NCBI GenBank assembly: GCA_037178675.1
Contig: JAYMGJ010000133.1
Span: forward strand, 1 to 30,892
Source of the DNA: Scleroderma bovista
Lineage: Eukaryota > Basidiomycota > Agaricomycetes > Boletales > Sclerodermataceae
Direction of reading: 5' to 3'
Length of the DNA stretch: 30,892 nucleotides
The notes under the pieces are model-generated. The model was not told the DNA's origin. It was given only the letters and a program-made list of their open reading frames with translations, and did not search any database. The position numbers and the translations under genes are program-made. Positions 22,310-30,892 of the stretch are shown here, piece by piece (within the stretch, counting starts at the first letter, position 1; each line of letters begins with the position of its first letter).

Positions 22310-22623
22310 CTGGAGGTAGTCAGCATATGCATCAAAGTCAAAGAACGCAAAATAACGACTTACTAGTGTCGTCTGAGCCACCCACCAAACACGCAGATCG
22401 TCTGAACGGGCTCGTTAGACGTCGACGTCGACGCGGAAGACTTGAGATCGAGCATATAAAAGTCAGTCAGGCACAAGAACGCGAAATGACTTACCTGGGA
22501 CACGCGCATGACATGCAACCACACGGAAACGCTTCGGAACGTTATTGGAAGGTCCATAGACCCAGGCGTCGACGCGGACGGCATCAAGACACGATCTACA
22601 AGCGTTAGTCGCTCGAAGCCCAC
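22310..22623 (-). other. minus-strand gene-like fragment inside the MULE
   Basis: From ATG at 22623 the minus strand reads MGFERLTLVDRVLMPSAS and on to VMRVSQ. It then meets a 54-bp intron-like segment (22494-22441, GTAAGT...CTCAAG) and reads on in phase as SSASTSTSNEPVQTICVF. A second 54-bp intron-like segment (22363-22310, GTAAGT...CTCCAG) follows, after which a stop appears within ten codons. No family is recognised. It could be a captured gene fragment. Confidence 0.35.
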
Positions 22624-22701
22624 CAGCAGTACTTAGCATATTCAAAATTCAAAGTTTATCCTGCATGCACGTGACCTTTCTGTACTCATATCAGGGTTAA
22701 C

Positions 22702-22820
22702 CATCACCTGACCGTGGAATCCGCGCGGCCCTACGATTTCGAACCCAGTTTTACCAGACTGTCTATCGACAGTTTGCCACCAAGTACTACAACTTCATAG
22801 ACAGTCTGGTCACCAGACTA
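22702..22820 (-). repeat. right terminal inverted repeat, 119 bp
   Basis: Exact reverse complement of 21690-21808; ends ...GGTCACCAGACTA at 22820. Confidence 0.95.
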
Positions 22821-22829
22821 ACCAGGGTC
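22821..22829. repeat. target-site duplication, right copy (ACCAGGGTC)
   Basis: Direct repeat of 21681-21689, immediately outside the right inverted repeat. Confidence 0.88.
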
Positions 22830-23095
22830 TTGCAGAGCGGCGTGGGCGAATATATAGACATCATTCTCATCCTTCCTGGTTGACCTTGCCCGTACTTGCT
22901 CGATATAGAAATTTCCCATATCATCATCATCCTCATTCACTGTCCATTCCGTGTTACTGTGTTGCTTCACCTCAATAGCCAGGTGTACGAGACGATATAT
23001 AATATGGGCAAAATCCCAGCACCAACTCCAGACTACCAGCAGACCCTCCTAAGTCGAGCTCACCAGCCTTGCAATTGCGATTCACTTGCCCCCAC

Positions 23096-24004
23096 ATGTT
23101 GCCCACGACCGAAGAGCTCAACGACATTCTAATTCACCTCTTCCAACATTTGGACTGGGCCATCGACGCGGTATGTCCCACTCATATGCTGCGTGAGGGC
23201 TTGCTAATTACAAAGCCAGTATCGGAACTACCTCAAGTAGGCCTTGCGTCAGAATTGACCCGAGCTGCGACACTGTAGTGCCAGCTTTTCGCGGAGTACC
23301 ACTCCCACCCTATGCGCCGTCGTGCTTCTCACCATAGCGGAGACAATGCGTTTGCGCTACCCTCGACCCACTTTGGAAAGTGTACAGATATTCCATTCCC
23401 TCATCCGTTGACGCGCATCCCCCACAGGCTGATGCAAGCACTATCGGACATGGAGTTTTCAAGGTCATGTCCGTGACTGCTGTCCTAGGTGTCATAGCTA
23501 TCCGCGTCATGGATATCTTCACGGTATCGCAGTCCGTTGTCCTCACGGTCTGCTGCATGGTGATCAGTGCAGTGCCGCTGGGGATCCTTCCAGGAGCAAC
23601 CTATATTGTCCGTAGTGCAAGGTCCTGGGCGAGCAGATCAAAAGAGGAGGAAGGGATCGAAGGGGAACGCGCACCCCTTCCCGAGCAGACTGATCTGACT
23701 CTGAGCGGGGTCCACTTTGCGTCAATACAGGTGCGGTGAATTTTACATCGGCGGAGCCAGACTCCACTCACCTCACTCGTAGACTAGGCTACGATCCATT
23801 CTTGATACCGTATGTGCTACCGTGCAGTCTGTCATATATAAGAGTGTTGTCCTATTCCCGTTCCTCGAAAGAGTATGCCGGGTTACCACTCGAGTGGTCG
23901 CCACTGTTGTAGAGTGGACCATTGGTACTGCCTATCGTCGACTGCGAGGTCGTGGTCACTTAGAACGTAGGACAGATTATAGCAGCGGAGGAATGCTTGT
24001 CTAA
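23096..24004 (+). pseudogene. tandem small membrane-protein family, copy B (one splice donor lost)
   Basis: By alignment with copy C the exons are 23096-23170, a 17-bp microexon 23220-23236, 23279-23387, 23428-23730 and 23783-24004, which would give 241 residues. Reading: MLPTTEELNDILIHL, DWAIDA+YRNYLN, SFSRSTTPTLCAVVLLTIAE (hydrophobic), VFKVMSVTAVLGVIAIRV (hydrophobic), a third hydrophobic stretch QSVVLTVCCMVISAVPLGI, a basic/acidic linker, and a C-terminal exon ending SSGGMLV. At the exon 3 end, copy C has CAG|GTATAC but copy B reads CAG|ATATTCC, so the GT donor is missing; read-through reaches TGA after eight codons. Either this copy is newly inactivated or it uses a donor I cannot see. 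The MULE insertion lies about 275 bp upstream. Function unknown. Confidence 0.6.
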
Positions 24005-25367
24005 AACCAAAACCTCGCTCTAGTCACTGGCATTTCATGTAGTCATGGCACCTACTCACTAGATGTCACACACCAACTATTCCGTATGCTCAACGCTCAG
24101 TGAGGGCGTACGCGCGTATCTCCCAACTCTATTACGACTCAACTGTACTGAGAGAAGGGTCGAGTGGTTGACCGGAGCTGAGTTTGCTTGATCGGAACTG
24201 GATGCGGAGTTTGAAAACGAAATCACCGTCGTTTTGACCATTCGGACGCGATCAAGACGATGTGGACGCGCATCTGACGCTGCTGGACAACCTTTCTGGA
24301 GCAGCTGTGTCTTAGTCAGCCCTCCGTGCCTACAGTTCGCATGCAGCCTCCAATCGCTTCCTCACAGAGACTGGCAGTGAGTCTCCCCCGCATCCAATCT
24401 GCCCTCGCCATGCTGCCCCAACCACACAACTAAAACTCTAATACTTACTATGTACGATGCCTCCGACGATACCTATCCATCGAGCAACTGTTATGGACCA
24501 AAAATACATGCAGGATGTGCACAAGATTGCATTTCTTTATTACATAGCTGTTGTGTCAACAATAGGTAAGAGGGTAATGACTATCTTCGACTAATAGAGT
24601 CTGGCTTTGGGATTCGAGAGACTAGGTAATTATAAGAGGGGCACCAAGGTTGCAACTTGTGCAAGGTCGTTCAAGACTACCCTGGTCAGCGACAAGTACG
24701 AGAGATCATTAGACTACTTCCTGTGTTCACGTTACTGGCTATCATACGTACATGGTATGGAGTAAGGCTTAGAATAGGAAACATTGCCATATATGTACAT
24801 CCTCCCCATCCTCTTGTCCAGTCGACCTGCCGCTGGTCAGCGGGACCGTCGCTGGGGGAACAACATGTTCACGGCCATCGGATGCTCCTGTTTCCGGGCT
24901 ATATATTTGTGCGTGCTCGACATCCCCACCGACTCCGAATCATCCATACGCACTGAGCTATTATACATAATGCAAAAAGGGGCTCCAACTCCAGGACGAG
25001 GGGGAAAAGTGCAGTGCAGTAACTAGGAATCCAACCTTGCACATCATCCTCATCCTCCTATCACGGACTCGCAGAGTTACCCACATTGTTGCTGTTGCTG
25101 TCAATCGGCGTTTACGTTCCTGTGCCAGAGGACATCCAGAGACTTGCCTGATATGGAAATTCCATCATTATCATCATCATCTTCACCGCCAAGGTGACCG
25201 CAGGAGCCAGTAACACCGGGTACCAATTCTCGTTCATTGCAGATGGATGAGATATATAATGTGACAACAACAACAAAATTGCATCCCACTTTCAAACTAA
25301 CAACACTCTCTCTCAAATAGAGCACACCCACTTTCAAGCAACTGCGGTCCACTTCCCTTCCCTCGTG
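24005..25367. other. inter-copy region with duplicated 5'-flank modules
   Basis: No intact gene. At 24790-25020 and again at 25040-25260 it repeats pieces of the 5' flank of copy B (22850-23030): a TATATA(T)G.ACATCnTCnTCATCCT box, a GATATrGAAATTyCC..ATCATCATCATC box, and TATAnATAATG..AAA....CCAACTCCAG. The first set belongs to no surviving coding copy and the second precedes copy C. At 24190-24440 an open but unrecognised frame ends at a GTGAGT; it is too weak to call. Confidence 0.45.
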
Positions 25368-26257
25368 ATGCCGTTGACTGAAGAGTTCAATGTCCTGACA
25401 CATTTTCTTGAACAATGGGACTTGGTTATCGATGCAGTACGTCACACCCATATACTCCTTGAGTGGTTGCTCATTTCAAAGACAGTATCGAAACTACCTC
25501 ACGTATGTCCCAAAGTCCACCCTACCTTAGAATTGACCAAAACGCGACCCCATCTAGTGCCAACTTCCCGCGTAGCACCACCCTCACCTTGTATGTAATC
25601 ACATTCCTCACCATGGCAGAGATGGTGCGTTTGCGTTACGCTCGGCACCATCCACTGCAGGTATACTCCGCGCTTCGATGATGTTAGCGTCGTTCCTGAC
25701 ATGCACTCCCCAGGCCGAGGTTTTCAAACTTTTGTCGGTTATACCCATCTTTGGAGTTAGCGCGATCCGTGTCATCGAGATCTTCACGCTGTCGCGGTCC
25801 ATTGCCCTCACGCTCTGCATCGCAGTGATCAGCGTAATGCCAGCGGAGGTTCCCCCCGCAGCAATGTCCCTTTTCCGTAGGGTAAGGTCCTGGATAACCA
25901 GATCAGAACGGGATGGGGTGAATGGAGTGGACCCCGCACTTCTACCAGACCAGACAGGTTTGCGCGAGGGCCATTTCGAGTCAACGCAGGTGAAGCGGGG
26001 TATATATTGGCAAAGGCAGCCTTAACTCACTTTATTTCTAGGCCAGGTACCTATCCATTATTGATACCATGCAAGCTGTCGTGCATAGGAATGTGGTTCT
26101 GGTTCTAATCCCAGTGGGTAGGTCTGCCTCTGCGGCAGTCACCGCTGTTGTCGCGTTGTCGGAGAGGATCGCTCGTGCTGCTCATCGTCGACTCCGAAAT
26201 GGCGGTGGTTTAGGACGTGAGGAAAACGATATCGGCCTCGAAGGTATGCCCGCCTAA
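25368..26257 (+). CDS. tandem small membrane-protein family, copy C (intact), undescribed
   Basis: Five exons with GT-AG introns and consistent phases: 25368-25436, 17-bp microexon 25486-25502, 25558-25660, 25714-25989, 26042-26257; 226 residues. The N-terminus is soluble and acidic/aromatic (MPLTEEFNVLTHFLEQWDLV). Then YRNYLTANFPRSTT leads into a hydrophobic stretch (LTLYVITFLTMAEMV), two more follow (LLSVIPIFGVSAIRVIEIF and IALTLCIAVISVMPAEV), then a basic patch (SLFRRVRSWITRSERD), an acidic/Pro linker, and a C-terminal exon with an amphipathic Ala/Val/Arg segment (AAVTAVVALSERIARAAHRR) ending GLEGMPA. The architecture suggests a small membrane protein with two or three helices. I do not recognise the family. 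It is supported as a real gene by conserved exon boundaries and reading frame relative to copy B across 2.27 kb. Confidence 0.7.
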
Positions 26258-26502
26258 TACGAGTATTCATTCCTGCCACGACTTTGCATGATATATTGTA
26301 CATACCTTAGCTTTCGTGTTGTCAAGCTTTCCTTGTTGCGAATATCAACTAGAACACACCGTCGCTGTACTTACTGAAAGGTTGACTGGGTAATAGCATA
26401 CGGTGTAACTGAACTGTAATACATACCTAGGCACGGGTCCGAGTGGATCGATCGCGTGCATGTTGCAGTCTGGAGGGAATGGATGGTATGTGTTGGCCTC
26501 TG
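26258..26502. other. 3' flank of copy C
   Basis: No gene recognised between copy C and the copy D fragment. Confidence 0.4.
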
Positions 26503-26625
26503 GTAGTCACCGCTGTCGTCGTTTTTCTGTAGTGGGTCACTTGTACTGCTCATCGTCGATTCCGAGGTCATCTAGCACGCGAGGCAGATGCATACCAGCT
26601 TCGAAGGAATACCTCTGCTAGAGCA
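26503..26625 (+). pseudogene. fragment (copy D) of the tandem small membrane-protein family
   Basis: GTCACCGCTGTCGTCG...GCTCATCGTCGATTCCGAGG...TTCGAAGGAATACCTCTGC aligns with the last exon of copy C (GTCACCGCTGTTGTCG...GCTCATCGTCGACTCCGAAA...CTCGAAGGTATGCCCGC). A TAG interrupts it after GTCGTCGTTTTTC. Only the 3' end of a copy remains. The following 200 bases, before the chitin synthase, carry no other gene. Confidence 0.6.
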
Positions 26626-26839
26626 GACTCATGGTGCACTGTATATCTCTTACTTTCCAACTGTCCTGTACCGTTCACCTGGATGTTAAGAGATGAAATT
26701 GAAGGCCCAGCCAAGTCGATGCAGTGTGTTGGCTGTTCTCAGGGCGCAGCAGGACCTGAGTCACAGCCACATGTCTTGGCAAGTGACAACCGCCTTTTAA
26801 CATTCCACGAGCTTCAATCCCGCCAGCATCGACTGCGAC

Positions 26840-29800
26840 ATGTCCAGGTATCCAGAGGCAAGTATTACCAGTCTCGACCATCTCCTCATCACACTCACAC
26901 GCGCCTTTGCAGGCCGACGAGGCCCAACGTGGCCACTACAACGATGGCTACGGCCCGTATCCATCTCACACCCCAAACCCATACGACCAACAGACTCCCT
27001 ATGACCCGTATGGCGCACAGAATCAGCATCACCAGACCGAACCGTACCATCTCTCAGATCCATTCCATACACCCACTTCACTCACGCCGACGCCTGTGCA
27101 CGACCCGTACCAACCACAACACGACGCGTATTCTCCTCACGGTGTCTATCCCCCGCACTCGCAGTCAGCACAGGCATCCGCAGACTACCTCGGTACGCAG
27201 TACAACCCCTTCGACGCACCTTCTCGTTCGCAATCCCAGTTCGCACCGTCATATCGCGGCGCAGATGAAAACGACGAGGATGGCGACTTTCCGCTTCTCC
27301 AGCGGGAAAATCCCTCCAGACCCATCCCGATGCCAGGTGGCTACGCAGAAGTAGCATCCATCGATGATCAGCCCGAGTCCAATATCCGATATGGACGCAT
27401 CCCACAACGGGTTCCACGAAGGTACAAGACGCTCAAGAAGGTCGAGCTGTTTCACGGAAACCTCGTGCTGGACTCGGCGGTGCCGTCAAAACTGCTCGAT
27501 ATGTCTGCGGTGCGGAACGAACGCGAGTTTACGCACATGAGGTACTCGGCTGCGACTTGTGACCCGAACGATTTCAAGGACTCTGGATTTACGTTGCGTC
27601 AGGTGCACTATGACCCTCCGCGCCGAACGGAGCTGTTCATCGTGATGACAATGTACAATGAGAGTGAGGATCTCTTTTGTAGGTCGATGCATGGTGTTAT
27701 AAAGAACGTCGCGCATTTGTGTAAACGAGACAGGAGTAAGACGTGGGGAAAGGATGGGTGGAAGAAGGTTGTGGTCTGTATTGTTAGTGACGGGCGGCAG
27801 AAAATCAACTCTCGGACGCTCAGTGTTATCGCTACGATGGGCGCGTATCAGGATGGGATCGCCAAGGTATGTACCTCGATGCGTAGATTCGTGCTATATC
27901 TAACGCCTTGCGTAGAACGTCGTGAACGGAAAACCCGTCACAGCTCACATATACGAGTACACAACGCAGAGTACGTATCCTTCTCACCTGTCGTGTTGCA
28001 CCGTCTCGACCTTGCATCAGTCTCTGTGACACCCTCAATGAAAATTGAAGGTGCGGAAAAGGGAGTCATCCCAGTTCAGATCATCTTTTGCCTCAAAGAG
28101 AAGAACCAAAAGAAGATCAATTCCCATCGCTGGTTCTTCAACGCCTTCGGGCCGATCCTGCAGCCAAACGTATGCGTCCTCCTCGATGTCGGCACAATGC
28201 CTGGCCCGACGTCCATCTATCACTTGTGGAAAGCCTTTGACATCAACTCTAACGTCGGCGGTGCATGTGGCGAGATTGTGGCTCTCAAAGGCAAGTATGG
28301 ACAGTACCTCATCAACCCCCTCGTCGCCGCACAAAACTTTGAATACAAGATGTCCAACATCCTGGATAAGCCACTTGAAAGCGTGTTCGGGTATATCACC
28401 GTGCTTCCGGGTGCGTTCAGCGCATATCGTTATATTGCGCTACAGAACGATACAATGGGTGAAGGACCGCTGCAAAAGTACTTTTTGGGGGAGAAGATGC
28501 ATGGTGCAGGTGCGGATATTTTCACTGCTAATATGTACCTTGCAGAGGATCGGGTGAGTTGCGTGCACGTGCCCTTATTCCGTGTTTTTCATTGCTCTGA
28601 GCTATAGATATTATGCTGGGAATTGGTCTCGAAACGAGGGGGATCATGGATTCTGCACTACGTCAAGTCTGCTTATGCTGTCACTGATGTCCCTGATCAG
28701 GTATGGTCTCCTGCATCGACGCATTATTACGCGGTCGCTAAGTCTATACAGGTCCCCGAACTGATCTCGCAACGGCGGCGCTGGCTGAACGGGTCATTCT
28801 TCGCTGCCATCCACAGTATTGTCCACTTCCACTACATCTACCGCTCCTCGCACACGTTTATGCGCAAGTTCTGGATACACGTCGAGATGTTCTATCAGGT
28901 GTACAACCTCATATTTGCATGGTTCTCACTCGTACGGGTTTCATTTTTTCAGCGCTCCTTGGTTTAATTAATGGATTTATTCAAAGGGAAACTATTACAT
29001 CGCGTTTGTCATCCTTTCAAATGCGCTGGAGAGTTATGTGCCGAGTCTGCACATTCCCAACCTCGTCCTCAACTACTTTTATCTCGGATTGCTCATCATG
29101 TGTTTCTTGCTCTCGCTTGGAAATCGGCCTCAGGGGTCCAAGTGGGGGTATACGCTCGCTTTCATTGGATTCGGGGTTGTTACGATATACATGACTGTGG
29201 GTTATGTTTTCCGAGGATGCATGGTCATCGCTGACGTCCGCTATTGGATAGTTTTCTGCCTTTTACATTGCCGTTAAAGGTATACAGGAAGTGGCAGCAG
29301 ACAACGGCTCGATCAACATCAATGACCTGTTCTCCAACCCGATCTTTATAAACATTGTGCTGTCTCTTGCGGCAACTCTAGGACTGTACATCGCTGCATC
29401 GCTCATCTTCGTATGTCCCTTGCGTCGTAGCGCGCTTTTGACGAATGCTGAAGTGCATATATCCGTAGTTTGAACCATGGCATATGATTACCTCGTTTGT
29501 GCAATACCTCCTAATGGCGCCATCATACATCGCCGTCCTGAATGTCTACGCAGTATGTGATCCGAGATACATCTTCCGATCTTGTCTTCACTAACGTCTT
29601 TGTTCAGTTTGCAAACGTACATGACGTGTCATGGGGTACAAAGGGTGACCACAAGGTCTCCACTGATCTCGGTGTCGTCTCCGTCGGCAAGAACACGAAC
29701 GAGGTGGAAGTGGCGGTGCCAACTGCGGAGACAGATATCAATGCTGCGTATGAGGACGCAATACTTGTACTTTCTTCAAAGCCGCCTAAGGAGGAACAAA

Positions 29801-30279
29801 AAGTCGATCCTGCGACCAAGCAAGAGGATTATTATAAGACGTTCAGAACTAATGTGAGTGAATGTGGGATGATAAATGGCTGTTTGAGGTGGCTGATTTG
29901 ACTGTTTTTAGGTGCTGTTGGTATGGACATTGAGTAATGTGAGTTAGTTCTTTGCCATGCTTTGATTGTTACTGATGAGTGGTGTAGGGCTTGCTAGCAG
30001 CTGTTGTAGTGTGAGTACCTTTTCTTCCCCACAATGATATTTCACGGACTCATGGACTTGTCTCGTTATACAGAGCTTCGACACCTGCTCCAAATAGTGG
30101 ACAGGTATCCAAGTCTGTGAATGGCTATATGGCCTTTATATTGTTTTCCGTCGTCGGGCTTGCATGTGCGTCATGTGTCGAGTGTCCTTCCTTAGTCTGA
30201 TTGTACCCCGTTATTCACAGTTGTTCGGTTCCTCGGATCGACGGTGTATATGCTCGTACGCCTATTCGCCGGAGAGTGA
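26840..30279 (+). CDS. CHS: chitin synthase, class III type
   Basis: Plasma-membrane glycosyltransferase (GT2) that polymerises UDP-GlcNAc into chitin. Exons: 26840-26857, 26913-27866, 27916-27970, 28021-28553, 28608-28700, 28752-28931, 28987-29196, 29252-29410, 29469-29552, 29608-29853, 29912-29938, 29988-30010, 30074-30165, 30221-30279; exactly 910 codons plus stop, all phases agree. Order: Pro/Tyr/Gln-rich N-terminus (1-110), [11 protein letters not shown] (about 185), [11 protein letters not shown] (about 298), [39 protein letters not shown] (about 447), [10 protein letters not shown], catalytic-region EDR (518-520), product-binding QRRRW (558-562), helices, SWGTKGD (about 771), then two C-terminal helices. 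The [11 protein letters not shown] and [13 protein letters not shown] blocks match class III enzymes as I recall them. The first exon is only six codons (MSRYPE) and is joined by a GC-AG intron; this start keeps the frame but is inferred. Confidence 0.95.
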
Positions 30280-30639
30280 TCCGAGCCTACAGGTGCAGTT
30301 ACACAAGCATGTCACTGTAGGATAAGCAAAGACGGTTTGTACTACCGGTGTATACCCCTACTCATCCTTCGTCATTTGGGTGCTGTCTCGAATCCTCGTA
30401 CCCGACTTACTGTATAACGAACTTTTGGTTCGTGTGAACGGACTGGCGTTTTTCAAAATATATGTATTGTACAGATTGTTAATCCAAGCTTGACCGAGAG
30501 AAGAGGCTTAGCCACATCAAGTCATTCATGCAACATCAACTTATCACAGTCATCAAGTGGATTTGGAGACACCAAAATTTAAAAATGCTTGTTTATACTA
30601 CAACACAAATTTGAATAGATCAGATTAGACCATGAGGTC
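30280..30639. other. 3' flank of chitin synthase
   Basis: Contains the probable 3' UTR. No gene recognised; 30450-30600 is A+T-rich. Confidence 0.4.
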
Positions 30640-30810
30640 ACATCAGCAATTTGTCGAGTGTCTGAAGTGTCTGGGACAGACCGTGTCAGGCATGTCAGAC
30701 ACATCAGGTGTCCCAGACCCATGTCTGAATTCAGGTGCATTCCTTTCTGGGTCAGGCATAATTGTCTGGAGTCTGTCTGGTCACAGTCTATTCAGCACAC
30801 ATCAGACTAG
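30640..30810. repeat. TGTCTG/CAGACA-rich repeat cluster
   Basis: About ten TGTCTG, GTCTGG, CAGACA or CAGACC words occur in about 170 bp in both orientations (for example TGTCTGGGACAGACC at 30669-30683, CATGTCAGACACATCAG, GTCTGGAGTCTGTCTGG). Such clusters are typical of the subterminal regions of DNA transposons. Confidence 0.5.
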
Positions 30811-30892
30811 TGTTGCCGCGAGGTGAGGTTGAGGTTACCTTGAGGTAAAAGTGGCGATGCACCTCATAATCTAAGGTGAGGTTGAGGTACAT
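30811..30892. repeat. start of an AGGTGAGGTTGAGGT repeat element
   Basis: GTTGCCGCGAGGTGAGGTTGAGGTTACC is followed by AGGTGAGGTTGAGGTAC within 60 bases, a purine-rich direct repeat with CACCTC/GAGGTG dyads. It runs off the window. It resembles high-copy agaricomycete repeats I have seen, but I cannot name a family. Confidence 0.45.

Larger units (their letters stand above)
21690..22820. mobile_element. non-autonomous Mutator-like element, 1131 bp
   Basis: The element has identical 119-bp terminal inverted repeats (21690-21808 and 22702-22820) and is flanked by the direct repeat ACCAGGGTC. Long terminal repeats plus a 9-bp duplication are the defining features of Mutator-like elements (MULEs). 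The interior (21809-22701) encodes no transposase that I can recognise, so movement would need an enzyme supplied in trans. It contains minus-strand exon/intron-like pieces that resemble sequence at 8.1 kb, which raises the possibility of a gene-capturing Pack-MULE. Perfect identity of the two arms implies recent insertion. It sits in the 5' flank of family copy B, about 275 bp before that copy's ATG. The duplication could be read as 10 bp with the element starting at 21691, because the next base also agrees. Confidence 0.88.

Noticed and set aside
21690..22820. Tc1/mariner element with TA target duplication
   Set aside because: TA does border the repeats, but the 9-bp direct duplication and 119-bp arms fit Mutator-like elements much better.
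23388..23427. U12-type AT-AC intron in copy B (starts ATATTCC)
   Set aside because: The end is CACAG rather than AC, the donor is not the full ATATCCTT, and copy C has an ordinary GT-AG intron there; donor loss is simpler.

Overview
This window is nuclear DNA of a filamentous basidiomycete, most likely an agaricomycete. The genes carry many short introns (about 40-75 bp, GT-AG with two GC-AG), and the conserved proteins (a class III chitin synthase, the SWI/SNF-RSC subunit Ssr4, mitochondrial Pet127, GATOR2/SEA subunit Rtc1/WDR24) are fungal. The DNA transposase at the left edge is of the Plavaka (CACTA-like) type that is common in mushroom-forming fungi. Family assignments rest on recognising the translated protein, since no search could be run.

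Layout. 1-2161: 3' part of a Plavaka transposase gene, broken by two TGA codons. 2597-3900: decayed gene for an unrecognised multi-pass membrane protein. 3934-4550: a possible LTR-like or promoter-like stretch. 4560-5925: broken gene of an expanded agaricomycete family (probably DUF6698). 6470-7970: three different degenerate tandem-repeat tracts, the last strongly G+T rich on the + strand. 8041-8455: short minus-strand exon/intron-like remnants. 8660-11754: intact PET127. 12040-13470: a shattered RTC1/WDR24 copy. 13607-15081 (minus): intact SSR4. 15595-17044: DUF6533 membrane-protein gene, probably broken. 17542-19175: F-box gene. 19376-26625: an array of complete and decayed copies of a small, apparently undescribed membrane-protein family (copies A-D; copy C is fully intact, copy B has lost one splice donor). 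This array is interrupted by an F-box paralogue remnant and by a 1131-bp Mutator-like element. 26840-30279: intact 14-exon class III chitin synthase, 910 codons. 30640-30892: TGTCTG-rich repeat and the start of an AGGTGAGG-type repeat element that runs off the window.

Three clearly intact conserved genes (PET127, SSR4, chitin synthase) are separated by gene-poor, repeat-rich DNA full of decaying gene copies. The most interesting items are: (1) the non-autonomous Mutator-like element at 21690-22820, with identical 119-bp terminal inverted repeats, a 9-bp target-site duplication and an interior resembling exon/intron fragments also found near 8.1 kb; (2) the tandem small-membrane-protein family; (3) a set of look-alike 44-54-bp intron-like segments. 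The housekeeping genes do not form a pathway; they are independent single genes, and only the tandem family shows local duplication.
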